This document shows, piece after piece, positions 38,495 to 46,978 of a stretch of 46,978 nt of DNA; the stretch's first letter is position 1; each line of letters begins with the position of its first letter. The notes beneath the pieces are model-generated. The model searched no databases and was not told where the DNA came from. It saw only the letters and a program-made list of their open reading frames with translations. A program made the translations under genes and the position numbers. The DNA is from Burkholderiales bacterium (GTDB taxonomy: Bacteria; Pseudomonadota; Gammaproteobacteria; Burkholderiales; Usitatibacteraceae): the NCBI GenBank assembly GCA_025360815.1, contig JANYBL010000102.1, positions 1 to 46,978 of the forward strand, read 5' to 3'.

Positions 38495-41308
38495 ATGAAC
38501 AGCGTGAATAGCGAATTGCAAAACCAGCCCGTTCTGGATGTTTCAACCGATGCCAAGCTGCGTGAGGAAACCCGGCTGCTTGGGCGCTTGTTGGGCGATG
38601 CGATTCGTGCGGTCTCCGGTGAGGCGACGTTTCAAAAAACCGAATATATTCGTCAGCTCGCGGTCAGCTTTCACCGCGCGACTGGCGATGAGCAAACACC
38701 GATTCTCGCCAAGCTCAATCAGGCGTTAATCGAGTTGCCGATTGATCAAACCCTGAACGTGATTCGCGCGTTTAGCTATTTTTCTATCCTTGCCAACATC
38801 GCCGAGGATCGCCAGCAAAATCGTCGCCGCCGCGCTCACCGCATCGCCGGTTCCCCGCCGCAAGTCGGTAGCATCGAACATGCGTTATCAGCGCTGGCTG
38901 AGCAGGGCGTTTCAACCGCGGAAATTCATGCGTGGTTGGGTAATGCGATTGTGAGCCCGGTGCTGACAGCGCACCCCACCGAAGTGCAACGAAAAAGTAT
39001 TCTTGATTGTCAACGCGACGTCTCGGCTACGCTCAACCAAATGGAATTGGGTGGGCTTGACCCGGAAGAACTCACGGACACTGAAACCCGCCTTTACCGA
39101 ACCGTGCTACAGCTTTGGCAGACGGCGATGTTGCGCCTCACCAAGCTTCGCGTGATTGATGAAATTGATAATGCGTTGAGCTTCTATCGTCAAACATTTT
39201 TGCACGTCATCCCCAATCTGTATGCCACGTTGGAACGTGTCTTACCGTCGGAAGTCACTGACCATTCCGAAAAGAAGCTGCCTGCATTTTTCCGCATGGG
39301 CTCCTGGATCGGCGGGGATCGAGATGGCAATCCGTTTGTGAATGCAGAATCGTTGCGCTCGGCGATTCGTCGGCAAGCCGCTGTGGTCATGGACCATTAT
39401 CTGGAAGAAGTGCATGCCCTCGGTGCGGAACTGTCAATGTCAAGCCGCTTGGTCACCGCTACCCCTGCGTTGTTGGCATTAGCCGAGCAATCTGAAGATA
39501 CTTCGGTCTATCGTCAAGATGAGCCCTACCGCCGCGTGCTGCGCGGTGTTTATGCGAGGCTGGCGGCAAGTCGTGAATCACTGGTGGCACGGCCGCCGCC
39601 ACGGCCAACCACGCTGCAGCTTGCCCCGTACGCAAACGCCGCAGAATTTTTGGCTGATCTGGATGTGGTGTCAGATTCATTACGAAGCCACGCGTCAAGC
39701 GCGTTGGCCGACGGGCGGCTTGCCACTTTGCGCCGCGCGGTCGCGGTGTTCGGGTTTCATTTGGCCTCGATTGATCTTCGCCAAAATGCGGATATTCATC
39801 AATCAACAGTGGCGGAGTTATTGCGCTGTGCCGGGGTTGAAAACGACTACGCCGACCTTGCTGAAGCAGAAAAAGTTGCATTGCTGGCACGCGAAATCGC
39901 GAATCCACGACCGCTCATTATTCCGAACCAGCGCTATTCAGATTTGACGGCCAGTGAGATTGAAATTTTTAAAACTGCCGCAGAAACCCGCGCCAGTTTT
40001 GGCGCGCTGGCTATCCCGAACGCGATTATTTCCAAGGCCGAATCCGTCAGCGACCTGCTCGAAGTAGCGCTGATGCAAAAAGAAACAGGGCTGGCGGGGA
40101 AGAGCCAATCAGGCTTTCTCACTGTCGCGTTATCCATCATTCCCTTGTTTGAAACCATCACCGATCTGCGCGCAGCCAATCGCGTCATGACCAGTGCGTT
40201 CCAATTGCCGCTCTATCAATCGCTCATTGCCGCGCAGAGTAATCTGCAAGAAATCATGCTCGGCTATTCCGATAGCAACAAAGACGGCGGCTACTTAACA
40301 GCGAATTGGGAGTTATATCGTGCGCAAAAAGAGCTGGCCGAATTAAGCAAAGCAACGGGCATACAAATCCGCATCTTCCACGGGCGCGGCGGCAGCGTGG
40401 GGCGTGGCGGCGGGCCGACATTTGAAGCGATCCTTGCCCAGCCGACCGGCTGCGTTGGCCCGGGCTTACGCATCACCGAGCAAGGCGAAGTGATTGCGGC
40501 TAAATATTCGAGCCCCGAATTGGGCAAACGTAATTTTGAAATTTTAGTCGCCGCCACCATGCTCGGCGCATTTCCAGCGGGGGGGGAAACGGTGGAAGAG
40601 TCAAGTTGGTTAGCCGCGATGGCGCAGCTATCCGAAGCCTCATTCCAAGCCTATCGCGGGCTGGTATACGAGACGTCTGGCTTCACCGAATTTTTCCGGG
40701 GTGCGACACCGATCAACGAACTTGCCGGCCTGAATATTGGCAGCCGACCGGCATCGCGCAAGCCGTCGTTTGCGATTGAAGATTTGCGGGCTATTCCGTG
40801 GGTATTCAGCTGGAGCCAAGCCCGCATCGCGCTGCCGGGCTGGTTTGGATTTGGCAGCGCGGTCAACCAATGGCTTAACGAAAACTTGGCGCTGAAAGAC
40901 GCTAGGCTGGCTGAGTTAAAAAGCATGCATACGCATTGGCCGTTCTTCAAAACCGTATTGAGCAATATGGACATGGTGCTCTCCAAAACTGATATGGGCA
41001 TCGCCGAACGCTACGCCAATCTGCTCGACGACAAAGTGCTCTCAGCGCGTATTTTCTCGCTTATCAAGGCGGAATGGCAGGCGACGGTTTCAGCGTTGGA
41101 AACAATCACCGGCACTAACGGATTCTTGCAAGACAACCCCGCTCTTGCTCGCAGCATACGCAATCGATTCCCCTATCTTGATCCGCTCAACCATTTACAA
41201 ATTCAGCTCCTGCGCCTCTACCGCGAAGGCCAGGCCGATGAGCGGACGCAACGGGCGTTGCATTTGACGATTAATGGCATTGCGGCGGGGTTGCGGAATA
41301 GTGGGTGA
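38495..41308 (+). CDS. ppc: Phosphoenolpyruvate carboxylase
   Basis: 937 residues, within the bacterial PEPC range. It makes oxaloacetate from PEP and bicarbonate, anaplerotic to the TCA cycle. Motifs: the catalytic His in VLTAHPTEVQRKSIL; GSWIGGDRDGNPFV; MLGYSDSNKDGGYLTANW; the glycine-rich loop FHGRGGSVGRGGGP; RAIPWVFSWSQAR; and the usual C-terminal end near INGIAAGLRNSG. It is intact and 62 bases downstream of hexR. Confidence 0.98.
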   Translation: MNSVNSELQNQPVLDVSTDAKLREETRLLGRLLGDAIRAVSGEATFQKTEYIRQLAVSFHRATGDEQTPILAKLNQALIELPIDQTLNVIRAFSYFSILANIAEDRQQNRRRRAHRIAGSPPQVGSIEHALSALAEQGVSTAEIHAWLGNAIVSPVLTAHPTEVQRKSILDCQRDVSATLNQMELGGLDPEELTDTETRLYRTVLQLWQTAMLRLTKLRVIDEIDNALSFYRQTFLHVIPNLYATLERVLPSEVTDHSEKKLPAFFRMGSWIGGDRDGNPFVNAESLRSAIRRQAAVVMDHYLEEVHALGAELSMSSRLVTATPALLALAEQSEDTSVYRQDEPYRRVLRGVYARLAASRESLVARPPPRPTTLQLAPYANAAEFLADLDVVSDSLRSHASSALADGRLATLRRAVAVFGFHLASIDLRQNADIHQSTVAELLRCAGVENDYADLAEAEKVALLAREIANPRPLIIPNQRYSDLTASEIEIFKTAAETRASFGALAIPNAIISKAESVSDLLEVALMQKETGLAGKSQSGFLTVALSIIPLFETITDLRAANRVMTSAFQLPLYQSLIAAQSNLQEIMLGYSDSNKDGGYLTANWELYRAQKELAELSKATGIQIRIFHGRGGSVGRGGGPTFEAILAQPTGCVGPGLRITEQGEVIAAKYSSPELGKRNFEILVAATMLGAFPAGGETVEESSWLAAMAQLSEASFQAYRGLVYETSGFTEFFRGATPINELAGLNIGSRPASRKPSFAIEDLRAIPWVFSWSQARIALPGWFGFGSAVNQWLNENLALKDARLAELKSMHTHWPFFKTVLSNMDMVLSKTDMGIAERYANLLDDKVLSARIFSLIKAEWQATVSALETITGTNGFLQDNPALARSIRNRFPYLDPLNHLQIQLLRLYREGQADERTQRALHLTINGIAAGLRNSG

Positions 41309-41401
41309 TAGGGGTGACTGAAAGGCTAAGCCGTAATAATTTGGCGCGGGAAGGTTGCAGTATGCTGGCCATCTAAATTAGGGCTAAGAAATCTGAAGCG
41401 T

Positions 41402-41678
41402 GACGACGATTCGTTCCGGCTGCAGCCGGGCATGCAGGTTGTGGCCGAAATTCATCTAGGGACGCTTTGCTTAAGTCTATTTCGTCACCCTACGTTGTGA
41501 CGAGTGTGAAAATTTCTTCTTGCATATCAAACATAGACGGCGTCGAAATGTTTACACCCACGCCTAATCTGGTTTAGATCGAGACTTAATCAGCGCCTCT
41601 CTAGATTCACGAGCCATCATTGAATATTTACGCTCGCCCGTGCAGAAGACGGCGGTCGAAGCGGCTAGGACGCGTTGA
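41402..41678 (+). pseudogene. HlyD-type membrane-fusion-protein C-terminal remnant, split
   Basis: 41402-41464 encodes FRLQPGMQVVAEIHLGT, the conserved C-terminal turn of type I secretion membrane fusion proteins. 41610-41675 encodes RAIIEYLRSPVQKTA and ends at a TGA (41676-41678), matching the following EYLLSPVQK-type terminus. The two should be contiguous but are separated by about 145 bp in a different phase. Most of the gene is absent. No partner ABC transporter is in the window. The rest of the 41309-41962 gap has no credible gene; an open frame at 41620-41973 runs into the tRNA and is rejected. Confidence 0.65.
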
Positions 41679-41962
41679 CATGAATCTACATCAGAGATCA
41701 ATAAGGCCTATGACTAGCGAAGCGTTTGAGGAAAAACAATCGTCCGCGCGTGACACTGGAATTTACTTAACGAGGAATGGCAGATCCCTGCCAAGAGCGG
41801 CTCGGAATGCCGGTGATTTTTTATTGTCTGCAGCGCAGTTTCGACTTAAACATAAAAAGGGAGTGCATTTTCACAGGGGTATGGGTAAAATATGGGTTGT
41901 TAGTTTCGTTGTGCGTTCTGCACAGCATTCGCGATTGTTGGCATTGCCGAAATCGCCTCTAT

Positions 41963-42038
41963 GGTGGCTGTAGCTCAGCGGTAGAGTCCCGGATTGTGAT
42001 TCCGGTTGTCGTGGGTTCGAACCCCATCAGTCACCCCA
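41963..42038 (+). tRNA. tRNA-His (GTG anticodon)
   Basis: A cloverleaf can be drawn: acceptor GTGGCTG (41964-41970) pairing with CAGTCAC, a D-arm with TAGCTCAG..GGTAGAG, anticodon loop ATTGTGATT with anticodon GTG, and TPsiC arm GTGGGTTCGAACCCCAT. The extra 5' G (41963) opposite discriminator C73 is the identity mark of tRNA-His. The 3' CCA is encoded. It is followed by a T-rich stretch (42042-42070) that may end transcription. Confidence 0.96.
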
Positions 42039-42153
42039 TCTTTTCTCGAATTCTTTCTTTTTTCTCCTTTTGTACCTGTAAAGGCGTTGCCTGAAGCAAT
42101 GCCCGTACCCGACGGCGTTGCCTCAATCGAAGGCGGTGCCGCAGTCTAACGCG

Positions 42154-42204
42154 CTAAATTCCGCTAAATTATCCTAAATGCAGCTTAAATCTGGGCGCTT
42201 AAAT
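42154..42204. other. Phased C(T)TAAAT repeats at 10-bp spacing
   Basis: CTAAAT occurs at 42154, 42164 and 42174, CTTAAAT at 42184, and another CTTAAAT at 42198. Three to four units are in exact 10-bp register, about one helical turn. They lie in the 530-bp gap between tRNA-His and glk, roughly 150 bp upstream of the HexR-like site. DNA bending is an inference. Confidence 0.6.
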
Positions 42205-42357
42205 CACGATTTTGCCCATGTGGGTGCAATAGGCATGTAGTTTTGCAAGACGTCAATGTGACAGGAATTGAGCTCGTTTTTGCACGCTGTATGCCAGAGG
42301 CCAGTGGCGCTTGAAATTAAATATTGCGATTAGTTGTCGTTTTAATGCAATTTAATT

Positions 42358-42372
42358 TGTAGTTTTGCTACA
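42358..42372. promoter_or_regulatory. HexR-like operator (TGTAGTTTTGCTACA)
   Basis: A perfect TGTAG-N5-CTACA palindrome about 200 bp before glk. The first 11 bases recur at 42236-42246 (TGTAGTTTTGC), forming an extra half-site. With the edd/hexR copies it suggests the second glucokinase is in the HexR regulon. Confidence 0.7.
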
Positions 42373-42558
42373 ATTGATTTTAGTGTACTTTTTTGACCCT
42401 GCGGCAACGACACTAAAACTCGACTTTGACGGTGGGCATTTGTCGCGTCAACAACGTCGGCGCCATGCCGAAACGCTGCTGTTACGGCTGCCTTTGGTGC
42501 AGGTTGATGGCGTGTCAATAGGCGGTTGGGCGGGTTCGAACATAAAAAAGATAAAACT

Positions 42559-42563
42559 GGAGG
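42559..42563 (+). promoter_or_regulatory. Ribosome-binding site deciding the glk start
   Basis: GGAGG lies nine bases before TTG 42573 (glk frame) and five before ATG 42569 (another frame, giving a 17-codon ORF ending at 42622). The spacing favours TTG 42573 for glk. Confidence 0.55.
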
Positions 42564-42572
42564 CGAGGATGA

Positions 42573-43691
42573 TTGCAGATAGTTTTTCAAGCATCGCTAA
42601 AAAAGATGCGCATGCAAGTTGATGATTGCCTCAGCATTGACGCAGGCAGCGCCTTGAATCCTGCACCGGGCTTCCCCCGCTTGGTTGCGGATATTGGCGG
42701 CTCGAATGCGCGATTTGGCTGGGTCACTTCTGCCAACGCACGGGTGCAACACATCCGTAAATTATCGGTGCAAGATTATCGTTCGCCAGCGTTAGCAGCG
42801 AATGCCTATCTGAGCGATCTCGCACGCGAGATTGGCACGCCATACCAAGCGCCGCGCCGCGCCGCCATTGCCGTCGCGGCGATGATTGATGGCGATCTGG
42901 TAGATTTAACGAACAGCGGTTGGCAGTTTTCGCGCTCGTCATTGCAGGCTGAATTGGCGCTGGATGAATTGCTGGTTTTGAATGACTTCGAGGCGTTGGC
43001 GCTCTCGTTGCCACGGCTAAACGCGAGCCAACTTCGCAATGATCACGGCAGTATTCCCGCGCCGCAGGGCACAATGGCCGTGATTGGCCCCGGCACCGGA
43101 CTCGGTGTGGCGGGTGTGGTGGAAACGCGGCATGGCTGGGTTGTGTTACCGAGCGAGGGTGGCCATGCAACCCTATCAGCCGCTGATGATTTTGAAAGTG
43201 TGCTGTTGGCCGTGACGCGAAAAAATTATCCGCATGTTTCAGCCGAACGTTTTTTATCCGGTATCGGCTTACCGATTTTGCATGCGGCGGTTTCGGATGT
43301 GCTGGGAATGCCAGCGAATGCGTCTTACTTGACTGCAGAGCAAATTGTTGATCGCGGGCTCAAGGTTGTTGATGGTAGCGGTGGCCGCGGAGGTGATGAA
43401 GCTGCTGAAGCGGATGCGGTGTGCAGTAAAACCTTGGATGTCTTCTGCGCGCAACTCGGTAGCTTCGCGGGCAATGTGGCGCTGACGCTTGGCGCACGTG
43501 GTGGCGTTTACATCGGTGGTGGCATCGTGCCGCGATTGGGCGAGCGTTTTTTTCAATCACAGTTCCGTGAACGGTTTGAAGCAAAGGGGCGTTTTGAGAG
43601 TTACCTGAAGCCGATTCCTACGGTTGTCATCACTGATACCTTGGCCGCGCTGACGGGTGCCGCGTTGGCGATCGAACAGCAGGGCGCATAG
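42573..43691 (+). CDS. glk: Glucokinase (free-standing)
   Basis: 372 residues from TTG 42573, or about 359 from ATG 42612. It phosphorylates glucose with ATP. Motifs: FPRLVADIGGSNARFGWV, the catalytic Asp in LLVLNDFEALALSLPRL, VIGPGTGLGVAGV, PSEGGHATLSA and GGVYIGGGIVPRLG. Around residue 270 it has a short Gly/Glu/Ala-rich insertion (GSGGRGGDEAAEADA). It lacks the RpiR part of the fused homologue at 29116-31035 and differs from it in sequence, so the two are paralogues rather than recent copies. A HexR-like operator lies upstream. The 530-bp gap before it also holds phased CTAAAT repeats and no other gene. Confidence 0.94.
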   Translation: MQIVFQASLKKMRMQVDDCLSIDAGSALNPAPGFPRLVADIGGSNARFGWVTSANARVQHIRKLSVQDYRSPALAANAYLSDLAREIGTPYQAPRRAAIAVAAMIDGDLVDLTNSGWQFSRSSLQAELALDELLVLNDFEALALSLPRLNASQLRNDHGSIPAPQGTMAVIGPGTGLGVAGVVETRHGWVVLPSEGGHATLSAADDFESVLLAVTRKNYPHVSAERFLSGIGLPILHAAVSDVLGMPANASYLTAEQIVDRGLKVVDGSGGRGGDEAAEADAVCSKTLDVFCAQLGSFAGNVALTLGARGGVYIGGGIVPRLGERFFQSQFRERFEAKGRFESYLKPIPTVVITDTLAALTGAALAIEQQGA

Positions 43692-43806
43692 GGCTGATAA
43701 GGATCTATTCGCGATGGCCGCCCCCCGGGTGCGGAGCGCGATGACGGATGTTTTTTGCACCAATTTTGAAAATATCAATAGCGTAAAATTACGATTCTCT
43801 GAGTTG

Positions 43807-43900
43807 CCCTTCCTCTTTTCCATTTTCCATTTCCCACCTCCCACTTTCTACTTTCCGCTCTCCTTCCCCCATTACTGTTCTCCATTCTCGTCTCATCCTT
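43807..43900. repeat. Polypyrimidine (minus-strand polypurine) tract
   Basis: Roughly 95 bp that are almost all C and T, with degenerate CCATTTTCC / CCACTTTC units. It lies directly before the MATE coding region and shows no coding character. Confidence 0.75.
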
Positions 43901-45342
43901 TGAAACTCCGTCTTTTTAATCTTGCATGGCCATTGTTTTTAGAACTCTGGCTCGGCATCGCCGTTGGGGTGGTCTGTACCGCGTTGGCTGCTCGGGCCTC
44001 CGACGCGGCTGGCGGTGCGTTCGCGTTGTCAAATCAACTGGCTGGCACGCTGTTTATTCTGTTCCGCATTGTCGGGGCGGGCATTAGCGTGGTGGTCACG
44101 CAAAGTGTCGGCGGCGGCAGGCGTGATGCCGCCGATGCGGTGGCCCGCGCGGCGCTTGGCGCAAGCACATGGCTGGGCGGCATTTGTGCATTGCTGGCGC
44201 TGATCGGCGCGACCCCGTTCTTGCAATTACTCAACGCGCCCGCCGACGTGCTGCCGCTGGCTGGTCCGTTTTTGCAAGCGTGTGCCATCACGATGTTGTT
44301 CGACGCTTGGAATGCGTCGATATCGAGCGTCATGCGCGCGCATATGCGCAGCCGCGAGGTACTGATGGTGATTGTGGCGATGCATCTGACGCATTTGGCG
44401 CTCGCATGGGTGCTGATGGGAGGCGCAGGGGTGGGCGTGGTTGGGGGTGGTGTGGATATTAGTGTGGACGGTGGCTTGGTTTCCATTCCGCCCTTGGGTT
44501 TGATCGGCTTTGCGATTGCGATGGGAATCAGCCGTTTGCTCGGGCTGGCGCTGAATTTGTGGTTGTGGAAAGTGCAGCTCGGCCTCGTGCCTCGATGGGG
44601 CGATTGGTGGCGGCTGCCGCGCCGTGAGTTGGCGGCCTTGCTGCACATTGGGTTGCCGGGCGCGGCTGAAAACATTGCCTATCGCCTATGTTTTATGGCG
44701 AGTATCGCGGTTGCGGCACAGCTCGGCACGCAATCGCTCGCCACCCAAGCTTATGTTTCGCAGATCATGTATGGCGTGCTGTTGTTTGGTCTGGCAACAG
44801 GGCTATCGGTCGAAATCGCGGTGGGGCATTTGATTGGTGCCGGACGCTTGCACGAGGCGAACCAGATGCTGCGTCGTGCGTTGGCAGGGGGACTGGCGAT
44901 GAGTGTGGTGGTGGCTCTCTTTACGGCGTTGTTAGCACCCACTCTGCTCGGGTTTTTTACCCAAGATGCGAACATTATCGCGACTGGCACCACGCTGCTG
45001 TGGATCACCGTATTGCTTGAGCCAGGGCGAACGTTTAATTTGGTCGTCATCAATGCCCTACGTGCTGCGGGCGATGCCCGTTTTCCAGTAGTTGCCGGAG
45101 CAGCCTCGATGCTGATCGTGCTGGCCGGCGGAAGCTGGCTGCTAGGCATCCATTTTGGGCTGGGTCTGAAGGGCTTGTGGATCGCGTATGCCGCCGATGA
45201 ATGGATTCGTGGCTTAATGATGTGGCGGCGCTGGTCTAGCCTCGGATGGGTCAAATATGCGCGAGCCACCTCGAGGCGATTGCGAAAACTGCAATCAATA
45301 CAGCCCCCAACGCATCAGAGAATCGATCCTACGGCAACGTAA
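43900..45342 (+). CDS. MATE-family multidrug/metabolite efflux transporter
   Basis: About 480 residues from TTG 43900, a normal MATE length. The frame is open back to 43657, but that part runs through a pyrimidine tract and does not resemble the family. The hydrophobic profile fits 12 membrane helices in two halves: LFNLAWPLFLELWLGIAVGV begins helix 1; HIGLPGAAENIAYRLCFMASIAVA begins the second half. MATE proteins export drugs or metabolites with Na+ or H+ antiport. The 3' end overlaps the convergent amylase gene by 14 bases. It follows glk and could be cotranscribed with it. Confidence 0.9.
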   Translation: MKLRLFNLAWPLFLELWLGIAVGVVCTALAARASDAAGGAFALSNQLAGTLFILFRIVGAGISVVVTQSVGGGRRDAADAVARAALGASTWLGGICALLALIGATPFLQLLNAPADVLPLAGPFLQACAITMLFDAWNASISSVMRAHMRSREVLMVIVAMHLTHLALAWVLMGGAGVGVVGGGVDISVDGGLVSIPPLGLIGFAIAMGISRLLGLALNLWLWKVQLGLVPRWGDWWRLPRRELAALLHIGLPGAAENIAYRLCFMASIAVAAQLGTQSLATQAYVSQIMYGVLLFGLATGLSVEIAVGHLIGAGRLHEANQMLRRALAGGLAMSVVVALFTALLAPTLLGFFTQDANIIATGTTLLWITVLLEPGRTFNLVVINALRAAGDARFPVVAGAASMLIVLAGGSWLLGIHFGLGLKGLWIAYAADEWIRGLMMWRRWSSLGWVKYARATSRRLRKLQSIQPPTHQRIDPTAT

Positions 45343-46978
45343 TCACCGCCGTGTCATCCATGATCAGCGGGTTCTTCTCGCTGTCATCCACCGCGCCACC
45401 GAAGGCGTGTGCCCCCGCCGCAGGCAGGAACGCGCGATAGCCGGTATCGCCCCAGTCCCACGTCGCGACATAAATTTTGACACCGCTAAGCGATTTAAGC
45501 TGACCTAATGATGCACCAGGCAAGATAAAACTGATTGTTCTGTTGGCTTTATCCACCCGAATATCCGCTGCCGGTGCGGTCGATGTTCCTTCATTCGTCG
45601 CCGATGCACCTAGCGATGAAAACAGTGCATTCGACCACCCATGCGCGCGGATTCGGTAATGCCACTTCATCCCCTTGGGCAGTGATGCGTTCTGCATCGG
45701 CATGATCGTTGTGCCACCTTCCTTCCCGGGGATCTCAAAAAAAACGGTAAACGCCACATGATCAAAACCGTTTTGCGGGTTCCACAATGTGGTGATGCTG
45801 CCCATTGTTAGATCGAGTTTCAAGCCGCCTCCAACTCCCGAGGCGCGAACATGATGAATATCGGCTTGCCGATAATTACGCCAACCTGGGTCAGTTGGGT
45901 AAACAGTTTTACCTGTTGGACCCACATCATCCCCGACCGGATCAGCCACATCGGCTAGTACCGTCCACTGCCGCGATACGTTAAAGCGCGCTGTTGCAGA
46001 AACAATTGGCGTTGCTGACGTTGATTGTTGCTTCAAGTCTGACCATGCTACTAACTGATGCGAAATATTTTCATCCATCATTTTGCTGGTATCAACGGTG
46101 GCATGCCAACGCCCTTGCGCATCCGGGATAATGTTTGGCGCATTCGATAAATCGCCATCAACCACGAGCTTAAAATTGGCCACGTTGTTGGTGCTGCCGG
46201 TGAGCAAAAAGTCGCCCTGAACCTTTGTGTTCGGCAGCGTATTGAGCATGATGGATGGCTCAAACTCCGCTACTGGCGGGGTTTTTGAGGCATTTTCCCG
46301 GTGGGAGTTGGATGCGATTTTCCAAACAAACCCACACCGCGCGGGCAGTTTTAACGACACCAAACCACTTGCGCCAACCACAATATCTTGCGGCACCGCA
46401 TCAATCGCGAACACGCCACTAAGTACCGTACCCGTCGCCAATCCGGTGGCCATTTTATCGAGAACCGTTTCTGAATCGGCCGAGTTGAACACGACAAACG
46501 CTGTGTCGTGTTCATATTTCATCTTGTACGCCAACGCACCCGGTGTCGCGGCGTTATTCTGCAAGATGGTCGGCGCGCCGCGAGAAAACACGCGATTATT
46601 TTTTCGTAGTGCAGTGGCCTGCTGGATGAATAGGTACAACGGCGCAGTTGTATTGAAATGATCGCTGCCGCCAGATTTGTAGCCCGACTTAAACATCGCC
46701 GCGCGCTGCTCGGTAAAGGCCTGTTCAGTTCCGTAATAAATCACCGGAATGCCAGGTAATGTCAACATCATGAGCAGGCTTTGCTTTAACCCCGCCTGCC
46801 CGCCATCTGCCAAGAACCGATTCACATCGTGGTTGTCCACGAAGGTCGCCATCAGATGCGGGCGACGGTGGAGTTTCATCATGCTGCTAATGCGATAGCC
46901 CAATTCCGCTGTTGGCCTGCCACGCGCAAAAACATCACCTATCGAACCGTACAGAGGAAAATTCAACATGCCCGGCAA
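45329..46978 (-). CDS. GH13 alpha-amylase with glucodextranase-type C-terminal domain (partial)
   Basis: 549 residues visible; the N-terminal part lies beyond the right edge, so the frame's MPGMLN is not the true start. The GH13 tail is clear: FVDNHDVNRFL with the stabilising Asp, then MLTLPGIPVIYYGTEQ, and a beta domain. Residues ~240-345 form an Ig-like domain (SIMLNTLPNTKVQGDFLLTGSTNN). From ~350 the sequence resembles the C-terminal binding module of glucodextranase (WTVLADVADPVGDDVGP, WDWGDTGYRAFLPAAG). It probably acts on branched or cyclic glucans outside the cell. It is the fourth GH13 enzyme in this region and converges on the MATE gene. Confidence 0.92.
   Translation of the reverse strand: MPGMLNFPLYGSIGDVFARGRPTAELGYRISSMMKLHRRPHLMATFVDNHDVNRFLADGGQAGLKQSLLMMLTLPGIPVIYYGTEQAFTEQRAAMFKSGYKSGGSDHFNTTAPLYLFIQQATALRKNNRVFSRGAPTILQNNAATPGALAYKMKYEHDTAFVVFNSADSETVLDKMATGLATGTVLSGVFAIDAVPQDIVVGASGLVSLKLPARCGFVWKIASNSHRENASKTPPVAEFEPSIMLNTLPNTKVQGDFLLTGSTNNVANFKLVVDGDLSNAPNIIPDAQGRWHATVDTSKMMDENISHQLVAWSDLKQQSTSATPIVSATARFNVSRQWTVLADVADPVGDDVGPTGKTVYPTDPGWRNYRQADIHHVRASGVGGGLKLDLTMGSITTLWNPQNGFDHVAFTVFFEIPGKEGGTTIMPMQNASLPKGMKWHYRIRAHGWSNALFSSLGASATNEGTSTAPAADIRVDKANRTISFILPGASLGQLKSLSGVKIYVATWDWGDTGYRAFLPAAGAHAFGGAVDDSEKNPLIMDDTAVITLP

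Noticed and set aside
41620-41973. 117-aa open frame before tRNA-His
   Set aside because: It runs into the tRNA gene, begins inside the HlyD remnant in another phase and resembles nothing known.
42083-42103. Hairpin GGCGTTGC-CTGAA-GCAATGCC after tRNA-His as a terminator
   Set aside because: No T-tract follows and one pair is mismatched; the T-rich stretch before it is a better end signal.
42365-42622. 85-aa open frame upstream of glk
   Set aside because: It begins inside the HexR-like palindrome, has no ribosome-binding site at its start and shows no family resemblance.

Overview
The window looks like a chromosomal segment of a betaproteobacterium, probably Burkholderiales. Supporting signs are the carA-carB-greA and yhbY/rlmE-ftsH-folP blocks, a fused glucokinase-RpiR regulator, a hexR / edd-eda-zwf Entner-Doudoroff cluster, GlxA-type regulation and moderate GC. 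The species cannot be named from the sequence. No phage, complete insertion sequence, CRISPR array or rRNA operon is visible.

Layout. 1-261 is a fold-back: the first ~171 bases are carA in antisense, and the last 90 bases of sense carA (172-261) are an exact inverted copy of 1-90. 172-5087 holds the carA 3' part, an ORF6N DNA-binding gene inserted between carA and carB, carB and greA. 5115-9233 holds a coiled-coil/zinc-ribbon membrane protein, a LytS/LytTR two-component pair and an exported alpha/beta hydrolase. 9485-13738 is the RNA and protein quality-control and folate block (yhbY, rlmE, ftsH, terminator, folP). 13879-17083 has a transglutaminase-like/TPR lipoprotein, a cysteine hydrolase and its overlapping GlxA-type regulator.

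17321-23978 is a starch or maltodextrin locus. Two tandem GH13 enzymes, one with a Sec signal and one a lipoprotein, lie divergent from a secreted pullulanase-type enzyme. A fourth GH13 enzyme with extra C-terminal domains runs off the right edge (45329-46978). 24162-28464 encodes two exported proteins on the minus strand: a small Ala-rich repeat protein with a CC motif, and a 1205-residue RCC1 propeller protein with 14 blades.

29116-43691 is the glucose-catabolism region: fused Glk-RpiR, aldo/keto reductase, edd-eda-zwf operon, divergent hexR, ppc, tRNA-His and a second, free-standing glucokinase. A 15-bp palindrome of the form TGTAG-N5-CTACA occurs in the hexR/edd spacer (one exact copy and one with a single mismatch) and before the second glk (exact), and fits HexR operators. 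Two weaker look-alikes lie in the amylase/pullulanase divergent promoter. This suggests, but does not prove, that polysaccharide hydrolysis and the Entner-Doudoroff pathway share a regulator. The enzymes make a coherent route: extracellular glucan hydrolysis, glucose phosphorylation, Entner-Doudoroff catabolism and PEP carboxylation.

Three decayed genes sit in the accessory gaps: an ECF sigma factor (TIGR02999-like), a GGDEF sensor remnant with an in-frame TGA and a damaged metal site, and an HlyD-type membrane-fusion-protein C-terminus split by about 145 bp. Nothing here is clearly a new defence or mobile system. The least explained items are the ORF6N gene with its duplicated 27-bp palindrome, the small CC-motif repeat protein and the two-propeller RCC1 protein.
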